NCBI RefSeq assembly: GCF_900102105.1
Contig: NZ_FNBB01000001.1
Span: forward strand, 186,001 to 250,000
Reading direction: 5' to 3'
DNA length: 64,000 nucleotides
Source of the DNA: Agrobacterium pusense
GTDB lineage: Bacteria > Pseudomonadota > Alphaproteobacteria > Rhizobiales > Rhizobiaceae
The position numbers and the translations under genes are program-made. The notes beneath the pieces are model-generated. The model was given only the letters and a program-made list of their open reading frames with translations. It had not been told where the DNA came from and did not search any database. Below, piece after piece: positions 54,864 to 64,000 of this stretch (positions within the stretch are counted from its first letter, which is position 1; the number at the start of each line of letters is the position of its first letter).

Positions 54864-54995
54864 TCAGTGCGAACCGATCTTGATGATGGTGATGATGTAG
54901 AATAGCACCACCAGACCGGCGAGCAGGACGCCGAGCGCAATATTGCGCCCGCGTCTCGATTTTTTCTGCGCCGCGCTCAGTTCCACCGTTTCCAT
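54864..54995 (-). CDS. 43-residue membrane protein in the cta cluster
   Basis: [20 protein letters not shown] followed by a single hydrophobic segment (LGVLLAGLVVLFYIITIIKI) and GSH. The ATG at 54995 shares one base with the ctaB stop (TGATG), and GGGAG lies about 8 bases upstream. Similar tiny ORFs between ctaB and ctaG are known in alphaproteobacteria (CoxF-like). Its position strongly suggests an oxidase assembly or structural role; this is inference. Confidence 0.85.
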   Translation of the reverse strand: METVELSAAQKKSRRGRNIALGVLLAGLVVLFYIITIIKIGSH

Positions 54996-55948
54996 CACAG
55001 GACTCCCGACATGACGGCCTTCAGGGCCGGCGCGAAATGATCGGCCAGAAGGCCGGAGAAAATCGCAAAAAGGTAAAGCACCGAATAAGCGAACATTTTC
55101 TTGGCCGGCAACATCTTTTCGTCACCCTCCGGCATGCGCCGGACATCGAGCGAACAGTATACGAAGATGGCGCTCAGCACTGCCGCGAAAATACCGTAAC
55201 CGGCGCTTGCCAGACCAGTGAAATAAGGCGCGACGGCTGCGGCTGTGGTCAACACCGCATAACAGATCATCTGGTTCTTGGTGGAGCGCTCGCCAGCAAC
55301 ATTCGGCATCATCGGAATGCCAACGGCGCCATAATCACGCATCTTGAACAGGGCCAGCGCCCAGAAATGCGCAGGCGTCCACAGGAAGATGATGAGGAAC
55401 AGGATGATGCTGTCCAGCGAAACGCCGCCGGTGACGCAGGCCCAGCCAAGCATGGGCGGGAAAGCGCCTGCCGCGCCGCCGATCACGATGTTCTGCGGCG
55501 TCGAGCGTTTCAGCCACATCGTATAGATGACAGCATAAAAGAAGATGGTGAAGGCCAGAAGACCGGCCGAGAACCAGTTGATCGCAAGGCCGAGAATGAC
55601 TACCGAGAAGGCCGACAGCGTCAGGCCAAAGGCCAGCGCCTCGCGCGGGGTGATACGGCCGGACGGGATCGGTCGCCTGGCGGTGCGGCTCATGACGGCA
55701 TCGATATCGGCATCGTACCACATGTTGAGCGCACCGGACGCGCCCGCGCCGACGGCGATGCAGAGAATAGCGATGATGCCGAGTATCGGGTTGATTTCAC
55801 CCGGCGCCAGCACGAGGCCCGCAAAGGCCGTGAAGACCACGAGCGACATGACGCGCGGTTTCAGCAATTCGAAATAATCGCGCGCGCCGGCTTCCGAGAG
55901 TTCGGAGCTTTCCGCGCCCAGCATTTCGCGATTGTCGATAACGGTCAT
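54995..55948 (-). CDS. ctaB: protoheme IX farnesyltransferase
   Basis: A 317-residue membrane enzyme that converts heme b to heme o, the first step to heme a. [20 protein letters not shown] contains the DxxxD prenyl-diphosphate site, and [20 protein letters not shown] the second conserved block; about nine helices are present. ATG at 55948 ([10 protein letters not shown]) is chosen with AGGAA upstream; a longer frame is not supported. It follows ctaD after 388 bases. Confidence 0.96.
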   Translation of the reverse strand: MTVIDNREMLGAESSELSEAGARDYFELLKPRVMSLVVFTAFAGLVLAPGEINPILGIIAILCIAVGAGASGALNMWYDADIDAVMSRTARRPIPSGRITPREALAFGLTLSAFSVVILGLAINWFSAGLLAFTIFFYAVIYTMWLKRSTPQNIVIGGAAGAFPPMLGWACVTGGVSLDSIILFLIIFLWTPAHFWALALFKMRDYGAVGIPMMPNVAGERSTKNQMICYAVLTTAAAVAPYFTGLASAGYGIFAAVLSAIFVYCSLDVRRMPEGDEKMLPAKKMFAYSVLYLFAIFSGLLADHFAPALKAVMSGVL

Positions 55949-56336
55949 TTCCTGTCCTGCTTCCTTCGAACGCCGCCTGTCGCGACATTCCCTGCATCGG
56001 CCGGAAACACGAGTGAGAGTTCCGGAATGCGCGATGCGTCGATCCATGGGTCCCGAACGTCACGGCCTGACCGGCAGCCGGTTCAACCGATGCCATCTGC
56101 CCGGCCTTACGCCGTGTCCTGCCGCCATTCGTCTGCGCTTGCCATTCATAAAGGCCAAAACTGGCATTTATCATATCCCGGCGCATGTATCACGCTGGAA
56201 GGCAAGCATCGCTTGGACAAAATGTCACGCGGCAGTAAAGGCAGCCCGTTCGGGAAAACGGCACGGGCCTGACCGTGCCGCCCTCTTTCTCAGCGCTCGG
56301 GACCCGCGAGCCTTACCGCGCGTCCCGATCCGTGCA
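55949..56336. other. 388-base spacer between ctaD and ctaB
   Basis: No gene is supported. GGCACGG-N6-CCGTGCC (56262-56281), read leftward, is followed by GTTTTCCC and may end or attenuate ctaCD messages. A second hairpin, CGGGAC...GTCCCG, lies at about 56298-56330. A separate promoter for ctaB is likely but not located. Confidence 0.5.
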
Positions 56337-58965
<2,629 letters not shown>

Positions 58966-58986
58966 GGTACCCTCTCCCTCACGCGC

Positions 58987-59000
58987 CTGATCCAGATCAA
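58987..59000. promoter_or_regulatory. FNR/FixK-like box upstream of ctaC
   Basis: Minus strand reads TTGAT-CTGG-ATCAG, nine of ten positions of the anaerobox TTGAT-N4-ATCAA. It lies 22 bases before the ctaC GTG, so it would lie within the leader or promoter, better placed to block than to activate. Chance occurrence is possible. Confidence 0.4.
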
Positions 59001-59363
59001 TCACAGGCGCAGAATCCATGCTAATGGTAATAACTTCAAACCACAGTTTGCCCTCTGCCGCAATATGCGTCACGCCACGGATGCGCCCCAATTTTGCCAT
59101 TGATCAATCCGCGCGCGACTTTCCTGCAGCCTGTGCGTCGGCTCGTCTGCCGAAGACGATTTCGCGACGAAAAAATGCGGCAAGCCCCGTCTTCCAGCCG
59201 GTTTGATCGCGGGATGACGACCGATGCCGCGAACAAATCCGGCTGCCATCAGGACCGACAGGTCCTATTTCCGCCCAACTCGGCTGGAATTGAAAGCCCG
59301 AGGCTTTTTTTTCCGGATTATGGCGTCAAAATAGCCGCACTGATTCGAATCCCAGAGGTATCC

Positions 59364-59888
59364 ATGCGTCTTTCCCCGCTCGCGCGCACTTTTCTTGCCG
59401 CCGCCGGTCTTGCCATCATCGCCCCCGCCGCCGCGGCGCTGGCGCAACAGCCGCAGCCCGGAACGCCGAAGTCGACGCATGGCGCATGGTCTGTCATCTG
59501 TGACAAGCCGGCGGGCGCTTCGGAAGAACAATGCGCCCTGATGCAGAACGTGATTGCCGACGACCGCCCGGAAGTCGGTCTTTCAGTGGTGGTGCTGAAG
59601 ACGGCCGACCGCAAGTCGCGCATCCTCCGCATCCTCGCACCGCTGGGCGTGCTTCTGAAGGACGGCATGGAACTCTATATCGACAATAACAATATCGGCC
59701 GCGCCTATTTCACCCGCTGCTTCTCCGAAGGCTGCTATGTGGAAGTTGATATTGACGACGAGTTGCTGAAGGTTCTGCGCGCCGGCAAGAACGCCGTTTT
59801 TGCACTGCGTGAATCCGTCGATCAGGACCGCGTCGGCATTCCGATCGAACTGACGGGGTTTGCCGAAGGTTACGACGCGCTTCCTTGA
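59364..59888 (+). CDS. invasion-associated locus B (IalB)-like protein
   Basis: A 174-residue exported protein. A signal peptide covers about 1-27 (LARTFLAAAGLAIIAPAAAA); the mature part has GAWSVICDKPAG, EEQCALMQN and YFTRCFSEGCYVEVDID, the cysteine pattern of IalB proteins. IalB is named for Bartonella erythrocyte invasion, but relatives are common in non-invasive rhizobia, where the role is unknown. ATG at 59364 has AGAGG six bases upstream. It is divergent from ctaC and 80 bases before tldD. Confidence 0.9.
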   Translation: MRLSPLARTFLAAAGLAIIAPAAAALAQQPQPGTPKSTHGAWSVICDKPAGASEEQCALMQNVIADDRPEVGLSVVVLKTADRKSRILRILAPLGVLLKDGMELYIDNNNIGRAYFTRCFSEGCYVEVDIDDELLKVLRAGKNAVFALRESVDQDRVGIPIELTGFAEGYDALP

Positions 59889-59968
59889 AGGCTGCCGTAC
59901 CGGACAGCCTTGCGTCCGCCCGCTCCAGTGCCTAAATCGGTCACGAACGATAATGACTGGAGCCTCCT

Positions 59969-61384
59969 ATGACCGACGATCTTGTAAAACTCTTCGATTG
60001 CGACGAAACGCAATTGCGCAAGCTCGTCGGCGAGGCGCTCGCCGGCGCTGACGATGGCGAGCTTTTCATCGAACATGCGCAGGCCGAGTCGCTGACTTTC
60101 GATAATGGCCGGCTCAAGGGCGGTTCCTTCAATACAGACCAGGGTTTCGGCCTGCGGGCGGTCGCCGGCGAGACGGTGGGTTACGCCCATGCGGGCGAGC
60201 TTTCGCAAAGCGCGCTGAAACGTGCATCGGATGCGGTCAGCGCAGTGACGAGAGGTTATTCCGGCTCCTATGCCGCCGCACCGCAGCGCACCAACAAGAA
60301 GCTCTATGGCGACGAGAATCCCATCGGCAGCCCGAGCTTCGAAGAGAAGGTGAAGCTTCTCACCGATATCGATGCCTATCTGCGTGACAAGAACCCCAAT
60401 GTCCGGCAGGTGACGGCGACGATTTCCGCAAGCTGGCAGGTGGTTGACATTCTGCGCGCCGATGGCCACCGCGTCAGTGACGTCAGGCCGATGACCCGCA
60501 TCAACATCTCCGTCGTGGCGGGTGAAGGCGATCGGCAGGAAAGCGGCTCCTATGGCATTGGCGGCCGGGTCGGTTTCGGCGATTTCATTACCACGGAAAA
60601 CTGGCAGCGCGGCGCCGATGAGGCACTGCGTCAGGCGCTCGTCAACCTCACCGCCATCGATGCGCCGGCCGGCACGATGGATGTGGTGCTCGGCTCCGGC
60701 TGGCCGGGTGTGATGCTGCATGAGGCCGTGGGTCACGGTCTGGAAGGCGATTTCAACCGCAAGAAGACGTCCGCATTCGCCGGCCTGATGGGCGAAATGG
60801 TCGCCGCGCCCGGCGTGACCGTGGTGGACGACGGCACTATCGACAGCCGCCGCGGCTCGCTGACCGTGGACGATGAAGGCACCCCTTCCGGTTACAACGT
60901 GCTGATCGAGAACGGCAAGCTGGTGGGCTACATGCAGGACCGCCAGAACGCCCGGCTGATGGGTGCGACGCCCACCGGCAACGGTCGCCGTCAGGGTTAT
61001 GCCTATGTGCCGATGCCGCGCATGACCAATACCTACATGCTGTCGGGCGACAAGACGCCGGAAGAGATCATCGCCTCCGTCAAGAAGGGCATCTATGCCG
61101 TCTCCTTCGGCGGCGGCCAGGTCGATATCACCTCGGGTAAATTCGTGTTCGGCTGCACCGAGGCCTATCTCATCGAAAACGGCAAGATCGGCGCGCCGGT
61201 GAAGGGCGCCATGCTGATCGGCAACGGGCCGGATGCGATGAAGCGCGTCTCGATGATCGGCAATGATTCGAAACTCGATACCGGCATCGGCAATTGCGGC
61301 AAGGCCGGGCAATGGGTGCCTGTTGGCGTCGGCCAGCCGCATCTGCGCATGGACCAGATCACCGTGGGCGGCACGAAGGCGTAA
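59969..61384 (+). CDS. tldD: metalloprotease TldD
   Basis: A 471-residue protein of the TldD/PmbA family. MLHEAVGHGLEGDFNRKKTS carries the HExxxH zinc site, and GSGWPGVMLHEAVGHG is its usual context; FVFGCTEAYLIENGKIGAPV is a C-terminal block. With TldE (PmbA), not in this window, it degrades unfolded peptides and matures some peptide antibiotics. GGAGCCTCC precedes the ATG. Confidence 0.97.
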   Translation: MTDDLVKLFDCDETQLRKLVGEALAGADDGELFIEHAQAESLTFDNGRLKGGSFNTDQGFGLRAVAGETVGYAHAGELSQSALKRASDAVSAVTRGYSGSYAAAPQRTNKKLYGDENPIGSPSFEEKVKLLTDIDAYLRDKNPNVRQVTATISASWQVVDILRADGHRVSDVRPMTRINISVVAGEGDRQESGSYGIGGRVGFGDFITTENWQRGADEALRQALVNLTAIDAPAGTMDVVLGSGWPGVMLHEAVGHGLEGDFNRKKTSAFAGLMGEMVAAPGVTVVDDGTIDSRRGSLTVDDEGTPSGYNVLIENGKLVGYMQDRQNARLMGATPTGNGRRQGYAYVPMPRMTNTYMLSGDKTPEEIIASVKKGIYAVSFGGGQVDITSGKFVFGCTEAYLIENGKIGAPVKGAMLIGNGPDAMKRVSMIGNDSKLDTGIGNCGKAGQWVPVGVGQPHLRMDQITVGGTKA

Positions 61385-61737
61385 ATCTCCCGACCCTGCC
61401 TGTAACGACTGTTAATGCGTATCTGTAGCGCGGATAAAGTGATGTATCGGTGCATCACCCGTCATTCCGGCCTTGAGCCGGAATCCAGCCGATGCGCGTC
61501 GGCGCGGCGGGAAGACTCTTTTCAGCCCAAGGACTTGGGCTGGCTGGATTCCGGCTCAAGGCCGGAATGACGGAAGAAAGAGTTGCAGCCACACTGAGCC
61601 TGTCGGCGCCTCGTCAGCCCCTGACCACACACATGGCTGCCATGATGCGGTTTCCTCTGGTATGCCGCCGGGAAGACGTTAAGATCAGCCCCTACCCTAA
61701 GGCCACATCCCGATCCGGCCGATGCGCAAAGGAGACC
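61385..61737. other. 353-base intergenic region with family C repeat
   Basis: Besides the repeat at 61459-61573 no gene or clear promoter is seen. Open frames in the repeat, readable in several copies, are by-products of its palindromic structure. Confidence 0.6.
61459..61573. repeat. intergenic palindromic repeat (family C), copy 2
   Basis: Nearly identical to 24776-24892: CCGTCATTCCGGCCTTGAGC, GCGGCGGGAAGACTC, CAGCCCAAGGACTTGGGCTG and GGCTCAAGGCCGGAATGACG in the same order. The outer ends are perfect inverses here. Confidence 0.9.
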
Positions 61738-62175
61738 ATGACCATCATACGAAATGCCCTCGTTCCTGAACTTGCCGTCAGTGACTGGCAGAAAAGCCGC
61801 GCATTTTATTGCGACCTGATCGGTTTTCATGTGGTCTATGAGCGCCCCGAAGAGGGCTTTACCTATCTGGCGCTGGGGGATGCCCAGCTGATGATCGACC
61901 AGATTGGCGCGACGCGGACATTCGTGACTGATAATGCCGTGCTCGAATTTCCGTTTGGCCGCGGCATGAACCTGCAGCTTGCCGTCCCCTCGCTGCAACC
62001 CATTCTTTCCCGGCTGGAGCGATCCTCCATCGACCTCGTCATGCCGCTGGAAGAAAAATGGTACAGGCGCGGCACGGTCGAAGTGGGCAACCGGCAGTTC
62101 ATCGTCGCCGATCCGGATGGTTACCTGATCCGTCCGTTCGAGAGCCTTGGCGAACGCCCTTTCCGGTTCGGTTGA
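61738..62175 (+). CDS. VOC-superfamily protein (bleomycin-resistance/glyoxalase type)
   Basis: A 145-residue single-domain VOC protein. VPELAVSDWQKSRAFYCDLIGF and FIVADPDGYLIRPFESLGE are typical of the ShBle-like group that bind and sequester drugs; FTYLALGDAQLMIDQIG is a further block. Chromosomal members seldom give drug resistance and may have other small-molecule ligands. AAAGGAG precedes the ATG. The HAD gene follows three bases later. Confidence 0.85.
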   Translation: MTIIRNALVPELAVSDWQKSRAFYCDLIGFHVVYERPEEGFTYLALGDAQLMIDQIGATRTFVTDNAVLEFPFGRGMNLQLAVPSLQPILSRLERSSIDLVMPLEEKWYRRGTVEVGNRQFIVADPDGYLIRPFESLGERPFRFG

Positions 62176-62178
62176 GCC

Positions 62179-62844
62179 ATGCTGCCTTTTCTCCCGCGGG
62201 CCGTGGTTTTCGACATGGACGGATTGCTGATCGAGAGCGAGCGGCTCTATCGCGATTCATTTCTGGCGGCTTCGGAAGAAGGCGGCCACGGCATGAGGGT
62301 GGAGACCTATCAGAAGGTCTGCGGCAGCCCGTGGGACGTCATTACCGGCACCATTTTTGCTGATTATGGCGCGGATTTTCCCATCGACAGTTTCCGAGAC
62401 GCCTGGCTCCGGCATCTTGGCGTGATGATGGCTGATGGCGTGGCGTTGAAGCCGGGCGTCACCGAGATACTCGACCTTCTCGACAGCCTCGATATCCGCC
62501 GCGCCATCGCCACCTCGTCGCGACACGATTCGGTGACGCGCCATCTTGGGCCCCACGATCTTCTCAAACGCTTCGACACAATTGTCGCGCGCGGCGACTA
62601 TACGGAGCCGAAACCGGCGCCCATGCCCTATCTGACAGCCGCGCGACGACTGTCCCTCGATCCCGGGCGCTGTCTTGCCCTGGAGGATTCCTACTCGGGT
62701 GTACGCTCGGCGACATCGGCGGGCATGATGACGATCATGGTGCCTGACGTTGCACCGCCGACCGAGGAAATGCGGGAGAAATGCGTGGCCGTCGCCAGCG
62801 ACCTGCATATGGTGGCCGCCCTTCTGCAAAAAGCGCAGGCCTGA
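62179..62844 (+). CDS. HAD-superfamily phosphatase/phosphomutase
   Basis: A 221-residue protein with motif I AVVFDMDGLLIESERLY, a helical cap, motif II AIATSSRHDS, the lysine in YTEPKPAPMPYLTAARRL and motif IV CLALEDSYSGVRSATSAGM. It resembles beta-phosphoglucomutase and sugar-phosphate phosphatases. It is three bases after the VOC gene, so they form a two-gene unit. Confidence 0.9.
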   Translation: MLPFLPRAVVFDMDGLLIESERLYRDSFLAASEEGGHGMRVETYQKVCGSPWDVITGTIFADYGADFPIDSFRDAWLRHLGVMMADGVALKPGVTEILDLLDSLDIRRAIATSSRHDSVTRHLGPHDLLKRFDTIVARGDYTEPKPAPMPYLTAARRLSLDPGRCLALEDSYSGVRSATSAGMMTIMVPDVAPPTEEMREKCVAVASDLHMVAALLQKAQA

Positions 62845-62983
62845 GTAGAATGAAAATCGGGCTGGGGGCGCGAGACGGCGTCATACGTGCTTCGCGATTT
62901 GGCGTCATGATGAAACGCATGTCGGGCTGGGGCGCCGCTACTGGGCAAACGGCTCCGCCGGCGTATCCATAACCGGGGTAATC

Positions 62984-63361
62984 ATGACGCCTGTCGCCGT
63001 GTCACTCATAACGCTGATACTGCTGGTTCTGTCCCTGTTCCAGATTGCGCTCGCCGCCGGCGCCCCTTTCGGCCGCCTTGCCTGGGGCGGCGCGCAAACG
63101 GTATTGCCGGGACGGCAAAGGATAGCCAGCGCAGCGACACCGCTCATTTATGCGCTTTTCGTTTCCTTCCCGCTGCAAAAGGCGGGTTGGGCCGACATCT
63201 GGCCGTCTGGCTGGGTTGAACCTGGAATCTGGATCATCGTCTGTTACATGGCGGTGAGCATCGGATTGAACGCAATGTCGAAAAGCCGCCCGGAGCAGCT
63301 GGTCATGGCACCTGTGGCTGCCGCTCTTGCGATCCTGTTCTTTGTCATCGCGTTCTCCTAG
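62984..63361 (+). CDS. small membrane protein of unknown function
   Basis: A 125-residue protein with about four hydrophobic segments (about 3-26, 47-65, 77-95 and 107-124). LAAGAPFGRLAWGGAQTVLP and RIASAATPLIYALFVSF are features shared with small membrane proteins in several bacterial groups, with no named function. GGGG lies upstream of ATG at 62984. It is convergent with the MazG-like gene. Confidence 0.78.
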   Translation: MTPVAVSLITLILLVLSLFQIALAAGAPFGRLAWGGAQTVLPGRQRIASAATPLIYALFVSFPLQKAGWADIWPSGWVEPGIWIIVCYMAVSIGLNAMSKSRPEQLVMAPVAAALAILFFVIAFS

Positions 63362-63411
63362 CGGATCGCGGAGGCGCGACGCAGCAGGATCGAATGGTCC
63401 TCGGCAGAGCG

Positions 63412-63717
63412 TCAGGCTCCCGGCTTGAAGCGCCACTTGCGTTCTATCGCATTTTCGAGATCGAGACCGTTGCGATGCGCCAGCAGCAGCACGTGGCCGA
63501 GCAGATCGGCGGTTTCGTCAGCCAGATCACGCTTCATCTCCTCTTCGCTTCTGCCCCTGCTGCGCCCCCGCCCCGTCAGCCGGTTCCAGGCCTGCGTCAC
63601 CTCGCCCACCTCCTCCTGAAGCTTCAGCATGAACCAGTCGGGATCACGGGCGATCCCGTTTTCATCGGCATATTTCTGCGAGGCCGCCTCGAACTGGCGC
63701 ATCATGGACAGAAGCAT
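63412..63717 (-). CDS. MazG-like nucleotide pyrophosphohydrolase
   Basis: A 101-residue all-alpha NTP pyrophosphohydrolase: LKLQEEVGEVTQAWN and LADETADLLGHVLLLAHRNG give the ExxE...ExxD metal-binding acids of the MazG fold. It probably hydrolyses non-canonical nucleoside triphosphates. ATG at 63717 is chosen because AAAGGA lies 7 bases upstream; a later ATG at 63702 is possible. It may share a transcript with pdxH upstream. Confidence 0.85.
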   Translation of the reverse strand: MLLSMMRQFEAASQKYADENGIARDPDWFMLKLQEEVGEVTQAWNRLTGRGRSRGRSEEEMKRDLADETADLLGHVLLLAHRNGLDLENAIERKWRFKPGA

Positions 63718-63891
63718 TTGTTCATCCTTTGTTCGTGATATCCAACTCTAATCACGATTCTCCGGCAGCGTCGATTCGAAAGCGGACGGCGGATGGAATT
63801 TGCGCGACGAGCGTCTGCCGGGCCCCCTTGGCCCGGCGCTGTTTGATTTGCTGCTTAAACAGGCAGGCGCCAATGGCGCGGCCTGACGCCC

Positions 63892-64000
63892 TTAGGGGTA
63901 CATGCGGACCTTGGACCAGGCACCGTCTGGCGTGTCGCGGCGGAATTCGATGCGGTCATGCAGGCGGAACTTGCGGTCATGCCAGAATTCGATGCTGACG
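63892..64000 (-). CDS. pdxH: pyridoxamine 5'-phosphate oxidase, C-terminal fragment
   Basis: The last 35 residues of a minus-strand gene cut by the window edge: [19 protein letters not shown] and WSKVRMYP end at TAA (63892). This is the conserved C-terminus of PdxH, the FMN enzyme that makes pyridoxal 5'-phosphate. The remaining 175 bases to the MazG-like gene contain hairpins (GCCGGGCC/GGCCCGGC at 63818-63838). Confidence 0.9.
   Translation of the reverse strand, partial: VSIEFWHDRKFRLHDRIEFRRDTPDGAWSKVRMYP

Noticed and set aside
62845-62983. Possible short gene between the HAD phosphatase and the small membrane protein
   Set aside because: The frame has no ribosome site and is mostly the reading of a neighbouring gene in another frame.

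Overview
The window looks like a stretch of the main circular chromosome of a Rhizobiales bacterium, most probably the Agrobacterium tumefaciens species complex. This rests on protein similarity recognised by eye: a CcrM-type DNA methyltransferase, a choline-kinase-type homoserine kinase, an IalB-like protein, and an aa3 oxidase cluster beside ispH-thrB-rnhA. Rhizobial-style promoters (CTTGTC-N17-CTATAG) and many intergenic palindromic repeats agree with it. The coding style is uniformly GC-rich, and I see no phage, transposase, plasmid genes or CRISPR array. It is core chromosome with small accessory touches.

Layout. 1-2.9 kb: an EAL-CBS-GGDEF protein and a quinone oxidoreductase. 2.9-3.5 kb: a non-coding-looking stretch with a 24-codon ORF behind an extended Shine-Dalgarno sequence, a terminator and a 230-bp palindromic repeat. 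3.5-11.7 kb: a sulfate assimilation locus. Sulfate-binding protein, CysT, CysW and CysA form a leftward operon below an Rrf2-family regulator; cysH-cysD-cysN run rightward. A dyad lies across the predicted sbp promoter. 11.7-16.7 kb: a 25-residue membrane peptide, tRNA-Pro(CGG), a lipoprotein, malate:quinone oxidoreductase with a Tat-like N-terminus, tRNA-Gln(TTG) and a metallo-beta-lactamase-fold hydrolase. 17-25 kb: DUF1499 protein, a DAACS-type symporter, small membrane and lipoproteins, pyruvate phosphate dikinase and a two-domain VOC protein. 24.95-25.1 kb: a candidate small RNA.

25-34 kb: chromosome maintenance genes smc, a DsbA-like oxidoreductase, a DUF721/DciA-like protein, mutY, a HAD phosphatase, a ParD/ParE toxin-antitoxin pair and ccrM. 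34-47 kb: an exported protein with internal repeats, a GntR regulator coupled to a DUF1284 gene, HAD hydrolase, lipoprotein, thrC, an M16 peptidase, a GNAT acetyltransferase overlapping a membrane PAS-GGDEF-EAL protein, a zinc metallopeptidase, a CsbD-like protein and YqgE. 47-51.8 kb: an orphan DsbD-N-type protein, a peroxiredoxin, a Dabb protein and the ispH-thrB-rnhA run. 51.9-59 kb: the cytochrome aa3 oxidase cluster ctaC-ctaD-ctaB-(43-aa ORF)-ctaG-ctaE-DUF983-SURF1, all leftward. 59.3-64 kb: IalB-like protein, tldD, a VOC protein with a HAD phosphatase, a membrane protein, a MazG-like hydrolase and the 3' end of pdxH, cut by the window edge.

The two largest functional units are sulfate uptake plus activation and reduction, and assembly of the terminal oxidase. 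Threonine synthesis is represented by thrB and thrC about 10 kb apart. No clearly new multi-gene system is evident. The best leads are small: the 24-codon ORF transcript, the sRNA between smc and ppdK, the cys dyad, the 25-aa membrane peptide, the FNR-like box near ctaC and the histidine-rich tail of CtaD.
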